Assembly: GCA_030584025.1 (NCBI GenBank)
Contig: CP129487.1
Coordinates: 620,001 to 684,000, forward strand
Source of the DNA: Cyclobacteriaceae bacterium
GTDB lineage: Bacteria; Bacteroidota; Bacteroidia; Cytophagales; Cyclobacteriaceae
DNA length: 64,000 nt
Reading direction: 5' to 3'
In this document: positions 1 through 9,153 of the stretch, piece after piece
Layout of the letters: each line of letters starts with the position of its first letter
Numbering within the stretch: the stretch's first letter is position 1
Program-made: the position numbers and the translations under genes
The notes under the pieces: model-generated
The model's input: only the letters and a program-made list of their open reading frames with translations
Databases searched by the model: none
Told to the model about the DNA's origin: nothing

Positions 1-138
1 AGCGGCATCGTGCCCATCAAACAGGCTGGCAGCCGTTACAATACGAACTTTGTTTTTGGGTTTATAGGGTTCCGGGGCCTGATGGCCAGCCAGGTTGGGT
101 TTGTCAGTTTTCTTAGGGGTAATGGTTTCCGTACTCAT
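1..138 (-). CDS. icmF: Fused isobutyryl-CoA mutase (IcmF-like), N-terminal fragment
   Basis: Only the first 46 codons are in the window; the gene runs off the left edge. After a Lys/Pro-rich leader, the translation contains KVRIVTAASLFDGHDAA. This closely matches the start of the N-terminal cobalamin-binding domain of fused isobutyryl-CoA mutases and related methylmalonyl-CoA mutase family proteins. Family members of about 1100 residues join a B12-binding domain, a MeaI-like G-protein chaperone and the mutase domain, and they interconvert isobutyryl-CoA and n-butyryl-CoA. The ATG at 138 is the only sensible start. The identification rests on this short conserved stretch, so it could be another B12-dependent mutase with the same N-terminal domain. 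Confidence 0.7.
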   Translation of the reverse strand, partial: MSTETITPKKTDKPNLAGHQAPEPYKPKNKVRIVTAASLFDGHDAA

Positions 139-344
139 AGCTTCAAAGTCTTCAACAAGGCCAAAAATACGGACTAACACACGGTTTTACTAACGGGGGT
201 TAGGATTCTAAAAGTGAGTCACTACTGCATTGAAGTGTACGATCTTAACCTGCCACCCGTACGTTAACATCCAAAACCGGACAACATCAAAACTTTATGT
301 AACCTCCGCTCGTCTTTGGAGTTGTACCTTCCAAACTACCCCTT

Positions 345-2810
345 ATGATCCGAAACCTCATCCTTTCCGCGTTGCGGGCCCTACGCAAAAATGCCTTTTT
401 CTCATCCCTCAATATAGCCGGTCTGTCTATTGGCATGTGTGTGTTTTTGCTCATTGCCCAATATGTTTATTTTGAAAAAAGTTATGAAGCATTTATCCCG
501 AATGCAGATCACATATATCGGGTATCGCTAACTACGTATGTCAACAACGAGCTGGTTATGACCAGCGCAGAAAATTATCCGGGTGTTGGTCCTGCGTTGG
601 TGGAGGAGTTACCGGAGGTGACAGGCTACGCGCGTCTTTATAACCTGGGATATAAAAACAACGTCATCATTACGTATGAAGATGCAAAACCTGACCCGAT
701 AGCTTTTAAACACAGACGTTTTCTGTATGCCGATTCTTCTTTCCTGCCGATGATGGATTACGCCATGATTGCGGGCGATAAATTAACTGCACTGGCTCAA
801 CCCAACTGTGCCGTAATCTCTGAATCATACGCCAGGCGATATTTTGGAGATGCAGATCCAATCGGAAAAATGCTGCGCATGCAGGATGATGATTTCAACA
901 ACGAGCTGGTAAAAGTTACCGGTGTGTTTAAGGATCTCCCACCGAATACGCATCTGAAGTTTGATATTTTGTTTTCCTATAAAACTTTGCTAGGCAGGGG
1001 TGAGTGGGCACCTAACCGATACCATCAAAGCTGGCAACGAAAAGATATGTATACGTTTATTTCGGTACAGCCGGGAACAGATGCAAAATCATTGGAGAAG
1101 AAATTCGGGGCAATTGTAGAGAAATATAATCCTGCGCTGAAAGAACGAAATCAACACGACATACTGAGTTTGCAACCGCTTAAGAGCATTCACCTTACCT
1201 CAAGTCTGGCGGAAGAACCAGAGCCGAATGGGGATTCGCGCATTGTATTCTTCATGGCCATTATCGGAATTTTTGTGTTAGTGATTGCGTGGATCAACTA
1301 CATCAACCTTTCTACGGCAAAAGCGATGGAACGCGCCAATGAGGTTGGCGTGAGAAAAGTAATGGGGGCGTTTAAAGGCCAGTTGATTTTGCAATTTCTT
1401 GTGGAGGCGATGGCGGTGAATTTCTTTAGCCTCGTGTTGGCTTTTGGATTGGTCGCGCTTGCACTTCCATATTTTAACCAGTTATCCGGATTGACCCTTA
1501 CATTCAGTTACCTGGTTCAACCCTGGTTTTTGGGGTTACTAGGTTTGGTATGGCTAGCGGGCTCTTTGCTTTCCGGATTTTACCCTGCATTTGTTTTGTC
1601 TTCATTTAAACCTGTTTTGGTGTTGAAAGGAAAAATGCTCACCAGCCGCAGGGGATTACTGTTACGCAAGTCGTTGGTGGTTTTTCAATTTGTTGCCTCT
1701 GTAGCACTTATCTCGGGTACATTGATCGTGCATGATCAGCTTAACTTTATGATGAACCGAGACATTGGTATGAATATTAAACAAGTGCTGGTGATTGAGC
1801 GACCGGGAATTGCACCGCGTGATCGTCAGGCTTTCTATTCCAATGTAGATGTGTTTCGTAATGAACTGGAAAAGGATGCCACCATTCAAGGGGTCAGCAC
1901 CTCGGCTACTATTCCGGGAAAACAGCGGGAGTACAAGGCGGTAATCAAAAAATATGGCGCCAATGATGATACGGCCATTACGGTTCGATTCAACAGTATG
2001 GATTATGATTTTATTGATGTGTTCGATATGAAGCTGTTGGCAGGTAGAGGTTTTTCAAAGGATTTTACCAACGATCCGGATACATCCATGATTATTACGG
2101 AATCAGCGGTTAAACTTTTAGGTTTTGGAAAGCCTGAAGACGCCATCGGTCAAACGCTTGCTGTTCCACAATTTCAGTGGAATGGAATTGTTGTGGGTGT
2201 AGTAAACGATTATCATCAGGTATCACTCAAAAAGGCACTTGATCCTACTGTATTTTATTGCACGGCCTACGGAGGTGAATTCTATTCTTTAAAGATCAAC
2301 ACCACCGATTTGCCCGCAACACTGGCCAGCATTCGAAGTGCCTGGACTAAAGCTTTCCCCGGAAATCCTTTCGAGCATTTCTTTCTGGACGATTATTTCA
2401 ACATGCAATATGAGAATGAAAAGAAGTTTGGCAAGCTGTTTACTACGTTCTCTCTTCTGGCCATTATGGTAGGTTGTATCGGGTTATTCGGGTTGTCGGC
2501 TTTTACGGCCACGCAACGAACCAAGGAAATTGGAATACGAAAGGCATTGGGCTCATCGGTAAACGGGATTTTTCTATTGCTATCAAGAGAATACCTGAAG
2601 CTGGTTGGCTTTTCTGTTTTGATCGCGGTTCCTTTGGTGTACCTGGTTATGCGCGATTGGATTCAAAGTTTTCCTTACCGGATCACCATTTCCTTTTTTG
2701 TTTTTGTAAGTGCCGGAATAGCCGTGCTGCTGATTTCATTATTAACCATCAGTTTTCAAACGTTGCGTGCAGCAAAAACAAACCCGGTTGACTCTCTGAG
2801 GTATGAATGA
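345..2810 (+). CDS. FtsX/MacB-type ABC transporter permease (821 aa)
   Basis: An inner-membrane permease of the MacB/FtsX superfamily with duplicated architecture: one N-terminal membrane helix (about residues 18-38), a MacB periplasmic core domain, an FtsX block with three helices (about 285-425), then a second helix, periplasmic domain and FtsX block ending at residue 821. The sequences EVGVRKVMGA and KEIGIRKALGSS are the cytoplasmic coupling motifs that precede the helices of each FtsX unit. The C-terminus NPVDSLRYE is shared, with small changes, by the three other large permeases in this window. No ATP-binding subunit is adjacent. Such proteins in Bacteroidota are thought to mediate peptide, lipid or antibiotic export as mechanotransmitters, but the substrate here is unknown. 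A strong terminator follows. Confidence 0.9.
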   Translation: MIRNLILSALRALRKNAFFSSLNIAGLSIGMCVFLLIAQYVYFEKSYEAFIPNADHIYRVSLTTYVNNELVMTSAENYPGVGPALVEELPEVTGYARLYNLGYKNNVIITYEDAKPDPIAFKHRRFLYADSSFLPMMDYAMIAGDKLTALAQPNCAVISESYARRYFGDADPIGKMLRMQDDDFNNELVKVTGVFKDLPPNTHLKFDILFSYKTLLGRGEWAPNRYHQSWQRKDMYTFISVQPGTDAKSLEKKFGAIVEKYNPALKERNQHDILSLQPLKSIHLTSSLAEEPEPNGDSRIVFFMAIIGIFVLVIAWINYINLSTAKAMERANEVGVRKVMGAFKGQLILQFLVEAMAVNFFSLVLAFGLVALALPYFNQLSGLTLTFSYLVQPWFLGLLGLVWLAGSLLSGFYPAFVLSSFKPVLVLKGKMLTSRRGLLLRKSLVVFQFVASVALISGTLIVHDQLNFMMNRDIGMNIKQVLVIERPGIAPRDRQAFYSNVDVFRNELEKDATIQGVSTSATIPGKQREYKAVIKKYGANDDTAITVRFNSMDYDFIDVFDMKLLAGRGFSKDFTNDPDTSMIITESAVKLLGFGKPEDAIGQTLAVPQFQWNGIVVGVVNDYHQVSLKKALDPTVFYCTAYGGEFYSLKINTTDLPATLASIRSAWTKAFPGNPFEHFFLDDYFNMQYENEKKFGKLFTTFSLLAIMVGCIGLFGLSAFTATQRTKEIGIRKALGSSVNGIFLLLSREYLKLVGFSVLIAVPLVYLVMRDWIQSFPYRITISFFVFVSAGIAVLLISLLTISFQTLRAAKTNPVDSLRYE

Positions 2811-2823
2811 GGATAAATAAAAA

Positions 2824-2860
2824 AAAAGAGGTCTGGTATAAAACAGACCTCTTTAAGTTT
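2824..2860 (+). terminator. Rho-independent terminator after the 345-2810 permease
   Basis: A perfect 11-bp stem (AAAGAGGTCTG at 2825-2835, CAGACCTCTTT at 2844-2854) with an 8-base loop, followed by an interrupted T-rich tail. It begins 14 bases past the permease stop codon. Confidence 0.85.
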
Positions 2861-2896
2861 TTATTAATGTGAGACAGGTTCATTCCTAAACGCTTT

Positions 2897-3025
2897 CGTC
2901 ATTGCGAACGGAGGCGTAGTTATGTGTGTTGGCGTGAAGCAATCCCAAGGGTACGTTTAGTTCTCTCTATGTAGTGGGGGATTGCTTCGCTCCTCCTTAC
3001 AGCCAACCCTTCCGCTCGCAATGAC
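2897..3025. repeat. Palindromic intergenic repeat, GTCATTGCGA family, copy 1
   Basis: The outer arms CGTCATTGCGA and TCGCAATGAC and the inner arms GAAGCAATCCC and GGGATTGCTTC form a long imperfect inverted repeat of about 129 bp. The same arms recur at 25453-25601, 45970-46100 and 46979-47147. It fills most of the gap between two convergent genes. No ORF is supported inside it. Confidence 0.85.
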
Positions 3026-3074
3026 ATTCAATTTTTATTGTAGGACGGATGCTACTTTTTGTTAATCAATCGAA

Positions 3075-4733
3075 TTACTTGTTCATATACGCATCGCGCA
3101 CAGCCTTAAACTCCGATCCTTCCTTCCATTGTGGCCATGTAGTTTCAAAGGATAATTTTTTGCCTACGTTGAATAACAACTTCGCATCGTCTACCGCGCC
3201 TTCCAGGTTCCAGCGTGAGGTGTCGTATTCATCGGATGGTTTGTGGTAGTATTTGGCTACGTATTCATCCTGAAGTTGCTTGCCGTATTCAGCACCTTTT
3301 TCGAAATGATCGATGCCCGTTCCGGTATACAATGCAGGAATGCCCACTTTGGCAAAACAAAAATGATCGGAGCGAAAATAATATCCGGCAACCGGATTGG
3401 GCTCTGGTGAAGTATACCGACCAACGGCTTTCGCTTCTTCATTCAGGTAATCTTCCAAATCAGATTGTCCGATGCCCACCACCACAATGTCTTTCATTTT
3501 TCCATACGGATTGATGCCGTCTATATTAATGTTGGCTACGGTTTTTTCTCTTGGATAGATCGGGTTCTGTGCATAATACTCCGATCCCCACAACCCTTGC
3601 TCTTCAGCGGTTACAGCTAGAAAAATGAGTGTACGATTCGGTTTTGCTTTCATGGATTTAAACGCCTTGGCAATCTCAAGCATGCCGGCTGTTCCGCTGG
3701 CGTTGTCGAGTGCTCCATTATATATGGTGTCACCTTTTTCATCGGCTTTGCCAATGCCGAGGTGATCCCAATGCGTAGAGTAAATGATGTATTCGTCTGG
3801 TTGCTTTGCGCCTGTAATCTTGCCAATTACATTATACGTTTTGTCGTATTTCGATTTCACTGAAAGTGTAGTGGAGAGTTTGAGGTTCATCGGCATGCCT
3901 TTAAAGCCCGGTTGACGTGCAGCCGAAACGGTAGTAGCCCAATCGATACCAGCTGCTTCAAATAATTTTTTTGCGGTAGGATTGGAAACCCAACCTACCG
4001 TAGCACAGAAGTATGGATTTTTATCGCGTGTATCTAAGTATAATTTCGATGCGTTCCAGCTGTTCTGCACCACCCAGAATCCGTAACCGGCCGGTACATC
4101 ATCATGAACAATCAATAAACCTTTTGCACCCTGTCGCGCGGCTTCTTCAAATTTGTACGTCCAGCGACCGTAGTACGTCATGGTGTTGCCTTTAAACAGC
4201 GAAGCATCTTCCGAACCGAATCCCGGATCGTTCACCATCACCAACACAATTTTATCTTTTACATCCAGGCCTGCATAATCATTCCAGTTGTATTCGGGGG
4301 CTACAATACCAAAGCCTGCAAAAATCAGATCTTCCTCTTTTAATTCTATGGTTTCCTGTGTGCGCTCCGTCCAGATTACATAATCTTTCAATCCTTCAAG
4401 GGTGAATGATCCTTTCGTTGATTTAACTTCCATCGATGGCGCTGCTGTAGAAGTGATCTCCACCATGGGTACTTCCTGCAGGAAGCTTTCGCCATTCCCC
4501 GGCTCCAAGCCCAACGCTCTGTATTGATCTTCCAGGTAAGCCAGTGTTTTTCGTTCGCCTTCCGTGAACGGCTTACGGCCTGTAAATTCATCGGCAGACA
4601 AGATTTTGATGTGATTTTCAATACCCGTAACAGAAAAAGAGCTTAGGCCATCTTCCCGGTTAAAGGTGGCTTCTTTTTCGGCACAGGAAATAACCAACGC
4701 AAGAATGACAAGTGTGAAAGGCAGTTTTTTCAT
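3075..4733 (-). CDS. M28-family metallopeptidase, lipoprotein
   Basis: A probable periplasmic or outer-membrane-anchored Zn aminopeptidase of family M28. From the ATG at 4733 the protein starts MKKLPFTLVILALVISCAE, a lipoprotein signal with the lipid-modified Cys about residue 17; the upstream in-frame ATG at 4766 would bury this signal, so 4733 is preferred. A protease-associated domain precedes the catalytic domain. Expected metal ligands and active-site residues are visible in THWDHLG, GALDNASG, AEEQGLWGSE, NIDGI and RSDHFCF. The family trims amino acids from peptide N-termini. The gene stands alone between repeat-rich gaps. Confidence 0.9.
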   Translation of the reverse strand: MKKLPFTLVILALVISCAEKEATFNREDGLSSFSVTGIENHIKILSADEFTGRKPFTEGERKTLAYLEDQYRALGLEPGNGESFLQEVPMVEITSTAAPSMEVKSTKGSFTLEGLKDYVIWTERTQETIELKEEDLIFAGFGIVAPEYNWNDYAGLDVKDKIVLVMVNDPGFGSEDASLFKGNTMTYYGRWTYKFEEAARQGAKGLLIVHDDVPAGYGFWVVQNSWNASKLYLDTRDKNPYFCATVGWVSNPTAKKLFEAAGIDWATTVSAARQPGFKGMPMNLKLSTTLSVKSKYDKTYNVIGKITGAKQPDEYIIYSTHWDHLGIGKADEKGDTIYNGALDNASGTAGMLEIAKAFKSMKAKPNRTLIFLAVTAEEQGLWGSEYYAQNPIYPREKTVANINIDGINPYGKMKDIVVVGIGQSDLEDYLNEEAKAVGRYTSPEPNPVAGYYFRSDHFCFAKVGIPALYTGTGIDHFEKGAEYGKQLQDEYVAKYYHKPSDEYDTSRWNLEGAVDDAKLLFNVGKKLSFETTWPQWKEGSEFKAVRDAYMNK

Positions 4734-4866
4734 AGTTGAGTTTTTAAGCGTATCAATGTTACGCATTTATTGCGTTTTGTGCCCGAACATTTTTACAAAG
4801 GGTTGGATGAATTGCGGATAACCCATAACTTGAAACCGAACATTGAAGACATCAATTAAGACAGAC

Positions 4867-4933
4867 CTTGTCAGGCTGAGCTTGTCGAAGCCTATTTGGT
4901 ATGATTTAAGTGTTTACGTTTCGACATCCTGAT
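4867..4933. repeat. Partial copy of the TGTCAGGCTGAGCTTGTCGAA repeat
   Basis: One well-kept arm (TGTCAGGCTGAGCTTG, then TCGAAGCC) and a decayed opposite arm (GTTTCGACATCCTGA). It matches the core of the 119-bp elements at 16786, 19576 and 51242 but lacks their terminal arms. A further half arm (CCTTCGACAGGTTCAGG) lies at 6499-6516. Confidence 0.65.
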
Positions 4934-4973
4934 GATGACTTTTAATATTAGATACTAAACATTGAACTAAGCT

Positions 4974-6173
4974 ATGACACGCATTGCCATGTTGGGTACC
5001 GGTTTTATCGGCCGGTTTTACACCGATTCGCTTCACGGATACAGAAGCAAGGATAAAATTGTATCGGTGTATTCACGCAGAGATGAAAGTGTGAAAAAGT
5101 TTATGGCCGATTACGATGTGCCGTTCGGAACCACCAATATGGAAGAAGCTATTAACCGACCCGATGTGGAGGTGGTTTGCGTTTCGTTGCCCAACAACCT
5201 GCATGAAGAGGCGGTGATGTTGTGTTGCAAACATAAAAAGGCGGTGATGGTTACCAAGCCGCTCGGCCGAAATGCCGAAGAAGGAAAGCGTATGCTGGAA
5301 GCGGTGGAGAAAGCTGGTATTTTCAATGGCTACCTCGAAGACCTGGTGTACACGCCCAAGTTTTTAAAAGCGCATGAAAGTATTTTGAGCGGAGCATTAG
5401 GAAGAATTCTGTGGGCCAAATCACGCGAGACACATCCCGGTCCGCATAGCGAATGGTTTTGGGATATGGAGCAAGCCGGAGGCGGATGTATTCTCGACCT
5501 CGGTTGCCATTGTGTGGAGATTGCGCGTACCTACATCGGTAAAGACATCAAGCCGATTGAAGTGATGTGCTGGGCCGATACGCAGGTGAAACCGATTGAT
5601 GCGGAAGATCATGCCATCGGGTTGGTGAAATATGAAAACGGAGCCATCGGACAGTTTGAAGTAAGCTGGACGTTTCGCGGTGGGTTGGATTTGCGCGATG
5701 AAGTGATGGGCTCGGAAGGTACCATCTGGACAAATGGATTTTTGCGCACCGGTTTTGAAATGTTCACTACAGGAAAGGGGGCAGATTATGTGGCCGAGAA
5801 AGCTGAGAGCAATACGGGTTGGCTTTTCCCGGTAGGCGATGAGCTGAACGAGTTAGGCTACAACCACATGTTTACCGATATGCTGAATGCTTTTGAGCAA
5901 GGCACACAGCCGAAAGAAACCTTTTACGATGGCTATGTGGTGAATGCCATTCTGGATGCTGCGTACCGATCAGCCAAAAGTAAATTGTGGGAACCGGTAA
6001 AGCTCGATGTATGGCGCGGTAAAACAGGCGTTAGCAAAGATAGTCACCTGCAGGAGTATGATGCCGAACATTACTTGGTAAAGGAAGAAGTAACGCACTA
6101 CGGAGCGAAGAAGTTGATTTTGAAGAATAAGAAGACAGGAAAAATATCAGAGCAGGTAGTTAATGAATCTTAG
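4974..6173 (+). CDS. Gfo/Idh/MocA-family oxidoreductase
   Basis: A cytoplasmic NAD(P)-dependent sugar or polyol dehydrogenase of the Gfo/Idh/MocA family, 399 aa, slightly longer than usual because of a C-terminal tail. The Rossmann motif GTGFIG is at residues 8-13. The family's usual EKP motif appears as TKP (Lys95-Pro96). The C-terminal alpha/beta domain carries DLGCHCVEIARTYIG with the likely catalytic His. Substrate cannot be read from sequence. It appears monocistronic, or loosely linked to the small gene 45 bases downstream. Confidence 0.88.
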   Translation: MTRIAMLGTGFIGRFYTDSLHGYRSKDKIVSVYSRRDESVKKFMADYDVPFGTTNMEEAINRPDVEVVCVSLPNNLHEEAVMLCCKHKKAVMVTKPLGRNAEEGKRMLEAVEKAGIFNGYLEDLVYTPKFLKAHESILSGALGRILWAKSRETHPGPHSEWFWDMEQAGGGCILDLGCHCVEIARTYIGKDIKPIEVMCWADTQVKPIDAEDHAIGLVKYENGAIGQFEVSWTFRGGLDLRDEVMGSEGTIWTNGFLRTGFEMFTTGKGADYVAEKAESNTGWLFPVGDELNELGYNHMFTDMLNAFEQGTQPKETFYDGYVVNAILDAAYRSAKSKLWEPVKLDVWRGKTGVSKDSHLQEYDAEHYLVKEEVTHYGAKKLILKNKKTGKISEQVVNES

Positions 6174-6204
6174 CGCATTCTTTGCGGCTTTGCGACTTAG
6201 CGTG
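6169..6204. repeat. Half copy of the CTTAGCG/TTTGCG intergenic repeat
   Basis: CTTAGCGCATTCTTTGCGG and TTTGCGACTTAGCGTG resemble one arm of the complete palindromes at 21973-22036 and 59422-59484. It overlaps the last codons of the preceding oxidoreductase gene. Confidence 0.5.
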
Positions 6205-6217
6205 AAAGTTTTTAAAC

Positions 6218-6484
6218 ATGACTGAAAAAATTACTCTAACTGGCATAGCCCGAAACGGAAAAGGAGGCGCGTTACTCCAAACAACTGATGGTGTCTTTTA
6301 TATTGATGGCTTGTCAGCGTGGAATGAAGGTTTGCTCAACCAACAGGTAGAAGTAACCGGATCAGTTGAAATGGAAAAAGTTGACGAACAGGATTTGATT
6401 AGTGATGCAGGTGAATGGCGTGCGGGTTTTTCAGGAGAGAAGAAAACACTGGTTGGGGCGATGTGGAAACTAGTTGAAGATTAA
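6218..6484 (+). CDS. Small uncharacterised protein, possible OB-like fold
   Basis: An 88-aa protein of unknown function. No signal peptide or membrane segment is visible. The alternating beta-type pattern (ITLTGIARNGKGGALLQT, VFYIDGL, QQVEVTGSVEM) suggests a small beta-barrel or OB-like fold; this is inference only. It lies 44 bases downstream of the Gfo/Idh/MocA gene in the same direction. Codon use resembles its neighbours, so it is probably a genuine gene. Confidence 0.6.
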   Translation: MTEKITLTGIARNGKGGALLQTTDGVFYIDGLSAWNEGLLNQQVEVTGSVEMEKVDEQDLISDAGEWRAGFSGEKKTLVGAMWKLVED

Positions 6485-6534
6485 ATATTTCACTATACCC
6501 TTCGACAGGTTCAGGGTACAAGTTATGTACAATA

Positions 6535-7131
6535 TCAGTTCTGTAGTTTTGTGCCTTCGTAAATATCCATTAACGAAATGCTCAACTTTAGCGAATGAAG
6601 AACATACGTATCGGCTGACGATTTGTACTCCGTCAACTCCCAATGTCCTCTTTCATTGATGCTGTATACCTCAACGAGCATGCTTTCTGAATCAACGAGT
6701 ACATATTCTTTCAGCGAAGGAATATCGCGATACAATTTGAATTTATCGCCCCGATCGTAGTTGCGTGTTGAAGGGGGAAGAATCTCAATCAACACCGTTG
6801 GAAGAATCGCTGTATCCTGATCGGCTTCACTGGTAACAATATCGCCACAGATGACGGAAATATCCGGATACGTAAACAATGTGTTTTCAGGTATATGAAT
6901 GCGCAGATCGCTTCCGTATGGTTTACACAGACTGCCCTTTAGTTTAGTAACCAATTCTCCGAAGAGATTGGAAAAAATTACGTTGTGCCGCGGACTGGCC
7001 CCCGACATGGCAAATATTTCTCCCTTGAAAAACTCGTGTTTCTCCGGATTTTCTTTTTCAAACGTCAGGTATTCTTCAACTGTAAACCTGGTCTTGTTGT
7101 AAAGCGCTATCGGATCACGAACTTCGATCAT
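6535..7131 (-). CDS. Uma2-family (DUF820) putative restriction-like endonuclease
   Basis: A 198-aa member of the Uma2/DUF820 family, which has a PD-(D/E)xK nuclease fold and no settled cellular role. Family hallmarks are visible: FTVEEYLTFEKENPEKHEFFKGEIFAMSGAS in pieces near the N-terminus, YPDISVICGD with the catalytic Asp, then VLIEILPPSTRNYDRGDK and LKEYVLVD. Length is typical. It is convergent with the 88-aa gene and 38 bases downstream of the helicase gene on the same strand. Dispersed paralogues are common in Bacteroidota and Cyanobacteria. Confidence 0.88.
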   Translation of the reverse strand: MIEVRDPIALYNKTRFTVEEYLTFEKENPEKHEFFKGEIFAMSGASPRHNVIFSNLFGELVTKLKGSLCKPYGSDLRIHIPENTLFTYPDISVICGDIVTSEADQDTAILPTVLIEILPPSTRNYDRGDKFKLYRDIPSLKEYVLVDSESMLVEVYSINERGHWELTEYKSSADTYVLHSLKLSISLMDIYEGTKLQN

Positions 7132-7169
7132 ACGTTAAAAATACGAAAAGGTACCTTCTGGTAAAAGGT

Positions 7170-9089
7170 TTACATCAGCTCGTACGCACTCTTATAAAAT
7201 CCTTTTTCCTGAACGTAAGTCAGCAATTCAAGATAGAATGGATGCGAACCCAGTGTGGCGCTGTCGCCCAGCATGATTAGTTTTTTCTTAGCCCGGGTCA
7301 TGGCTACGTTCACGCGCCTGATGTCGCCTAAAAATCCTACTTCACTTTTTTCGTTGGAGCGCACCAAACTAATGGCGATTACATCGCGCTCTTGCCCTTG
7401 AAAGGCATCAACTGTGTTGATGGTGATGCGCGAAGCCAATGTGGAGAGTTCTTCGGATTGTTCAGCCAGCTTGATTAACCGCTCAACTTGTGCACTATAG
7501 GGTGTAATGATGCCGATGGAGAAATTCCACTGGTCAACACCAACATGCAAAATCAGTTTCTCTACTTGCCGGATTAAAAACTGCGCTTCTTCTTCGTTGT
7601 AGCGACTTAGCGTTTCCGGATCTTGCGCTTCGGTAAACCCGCAACCGGCTGTGTCAATAAAATCGAAGGGAGACATGCCTGGTTCCAGCAGGGCAGAGGC
7701 AACAGAAGCATCGGCAAGTAATTTATTTTCATAAAAATACGTGGCAGAAAACCGCATGATGTCTTTGTGCATACGGTACTGGGTTTGCAACATCACCGCA
7801 GTTTGCGGATGGTGCTGAATGCATTTCTCAAAAAGTGTTTTAGATAAGCCCGCTTTGCCCGCCTCAAACGATTTCACCGTTGGTGGCAGTTGATGGTGAT
7901 CACCCGCGAGTACCACACGTTCTGCCCGCAGAATGGGTATCCAACACGCGGGCTCAAGCGCCTGTGCGGCTTCGTCAATAAAAACAGTTTTGTAACGCTT
8001 GCCGCGAAGGGTAGGATGCGAAGCACCCACCAACGTACACGCAATGATTTCGCTGGTTTGCAACAGATCATTCACAATGTAAAATTCCAGCACATCTGCA
8101 TCAGCTTTCAAGGCTTTCGCTTCCTGCATCAGCAGTTTTCGTTGCTGGCGTTCGGAGTAACCGAACTCGCGTTTGTACTTAAACGCCATGTCTTTCAATT
8201 GTTCCATGCGCCTGCGCATGTTGCGCAACTCCCGAAAGTGTTCGTGCATGGCAATGCGCACATCCAGGGTTTTACTTAAGGTTTGTTCGGTAACGCGTGC
8301 CGGGTGCCCGATGCGCAGCACATTCAGTCCGGCTTCGCTGAGTTTATCCACCAATAAATCAACCGCTGCATTGCTGGGTGCTGTAACCAACACTTGCTTT
8401 TCTTCCTGCACAGTAACTTTTATGGCTTCCACCAGCGTAGTGGTTTTTCCCGTACCGGGCGGACCGTGAATGATGGCTACGTCTTCGCTGCTTACTATTT
8501 TTTGCAGAGCTTCCTGCTGACTTATGTTTAAAGCGGTTACCAGTTGTCGGTCACCGGTCACCGGTAACAGGCGACTGGTTGCCGGCAACCGGTAACCTAG
8601 CAATATCTCTCTCAGTTCTGCTACCCGACTCGTATCCGCCTTAATCACTTCCTTCAGCGCGAACTCCATTTCGCGGTAGGTCATTTCATCGAACATCACG
8701 TCTACGCCAAGTAACGGATCGTCCATCCAGTCGGGCAGGTCATCGCTGTTGAGGGTGATCACCATCGTGTTGTCGCGTACGTAGTTGATTACCCCGCCCA
8801 CGTGTTCCTTCTCGGGTGTGTTGCGTGCATTGCAAAATACGTTTACCACTTTGCCCGATTGAAACACATGCGCCTGGTTGAGGTGTTGCGTGCGTTCAAT
8901 TTCAATGATTAACCGTTCGCCTGTGCCGATGTAGTGCCGCCTGAGTTTTACCGGGTACCAGCTCTTGCCTTCTTTTGTTTTGCGACTGAGCGGAAGCAGC
9001 ATCACCTTATGCTTGTATTGCTCCAGGTCGGCATTACGCTCTTCGCGCAATAGTTCAAGGGTTTTGTATAGGGCTTCGGTGGAGGTCAA
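7170..9089 (-). CDS. SF1B DNA/RNA helicase, UPF1/IGHMBP2-like
   Basis: A cytoplasmic ATP-dependent helicase of superfamily 1B, 639 aa. An N-terminal beta-barrel region (about 1-160) is followed by Walker A GPPGTGKT (residues 209-216), motif II IDEAAQ, motif III GDHHQLPPTV, motif IV-like QYRMH, motif V TVDAFQGQERD and motif VI VAMTRAKKK. Residues about 165-185, just before the ATPase core, are encoded by a palindromic repeat (8536-8596) of a kind found elsewhere between genes, so this linker appears to be an absorbed repeat. Bacterial members are presumed to act in nucleic-acid maintenance; the specific task is unknown. Confidence 0.93.
   Translation of the reverse strand: MTSTEALYKTLELLREERNADLEQYKHKVMLLPLSRKTKEGKSWYPVKLRRHYIGTGERLIIEIERTQHLNQAHVFQSGKVVNVFCNARNTPEKEHVGGVINYVRDNTMVITLNSDDLPDWMDDPLLGVDVMFDEMTYREMEFALKEVIKADTSRVAELREILLGYRLPATSRLLPVTGDRQLVTALNISQQEALQKIVSSEDVAIIHGPPGTGKTTTLVEAIKVTVQEEKQVLVTAPSNAAVDLLVDKLSEAGLNVLRIGHPARVTEQTLSKTLDVRIAMHEHFRELRNMRRRMEQLKDMAFKYKREFGYSERQQRKLLMQEAKALKADADVLEFYIVNDLLQTSEIIACTLVGASHPTLRGKRYKTVFIDEAAQALEPACWIPILRAERVVLAGDHHQLPPTVKSFEAGKAGLSKTLFEKCIQHHPQTAVMLQTQYRMHKDIMRFSATYFYENKLLADASVASALLEPGMSPFDFIDTAGCGFTEAQDPETLSRYNEEEAQFLIRQVEKLILHVGVDQWNFSIGIITPYSAQVERLIKLAEQSEELSTLASRITINTVDAFQGQERDVIAISLVRSNEKSEVGFLGDIRRVNVAMTRAKKKLIMLGDSATLGSHPFYLELLTYVQEKGFYKSAYELM
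8536..8596. repeat. GGTTACC/GGTAACC palindromic repeat inside the helicase gene
   Basis: A GC-rich palindrome built from GGTTACCAGTTG, TCACCGGTCACCGGTAAC and CGGCAACCGGTAACC. It is read in frame as part of the helicase linker (around LPATSRLLPVTGDRQLVT). Related repeats lie between genes at 30890-30928 and 43599-43641. Confidence 0.75.
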
Positions 9090-9153
9090 GGGGATTTTGG
9101 AAGTGGGATTTTAGAATTCGGATTTTATGGCTTTAAGCTTTAGACCTGACCTA

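Noticed and set aside
2897..3025. CRISPR-like array from the repeated GTCATTGCGA arms
   Set aside because: Only one inverted pair occurs per locus, with no regular spacers and no cas genes.
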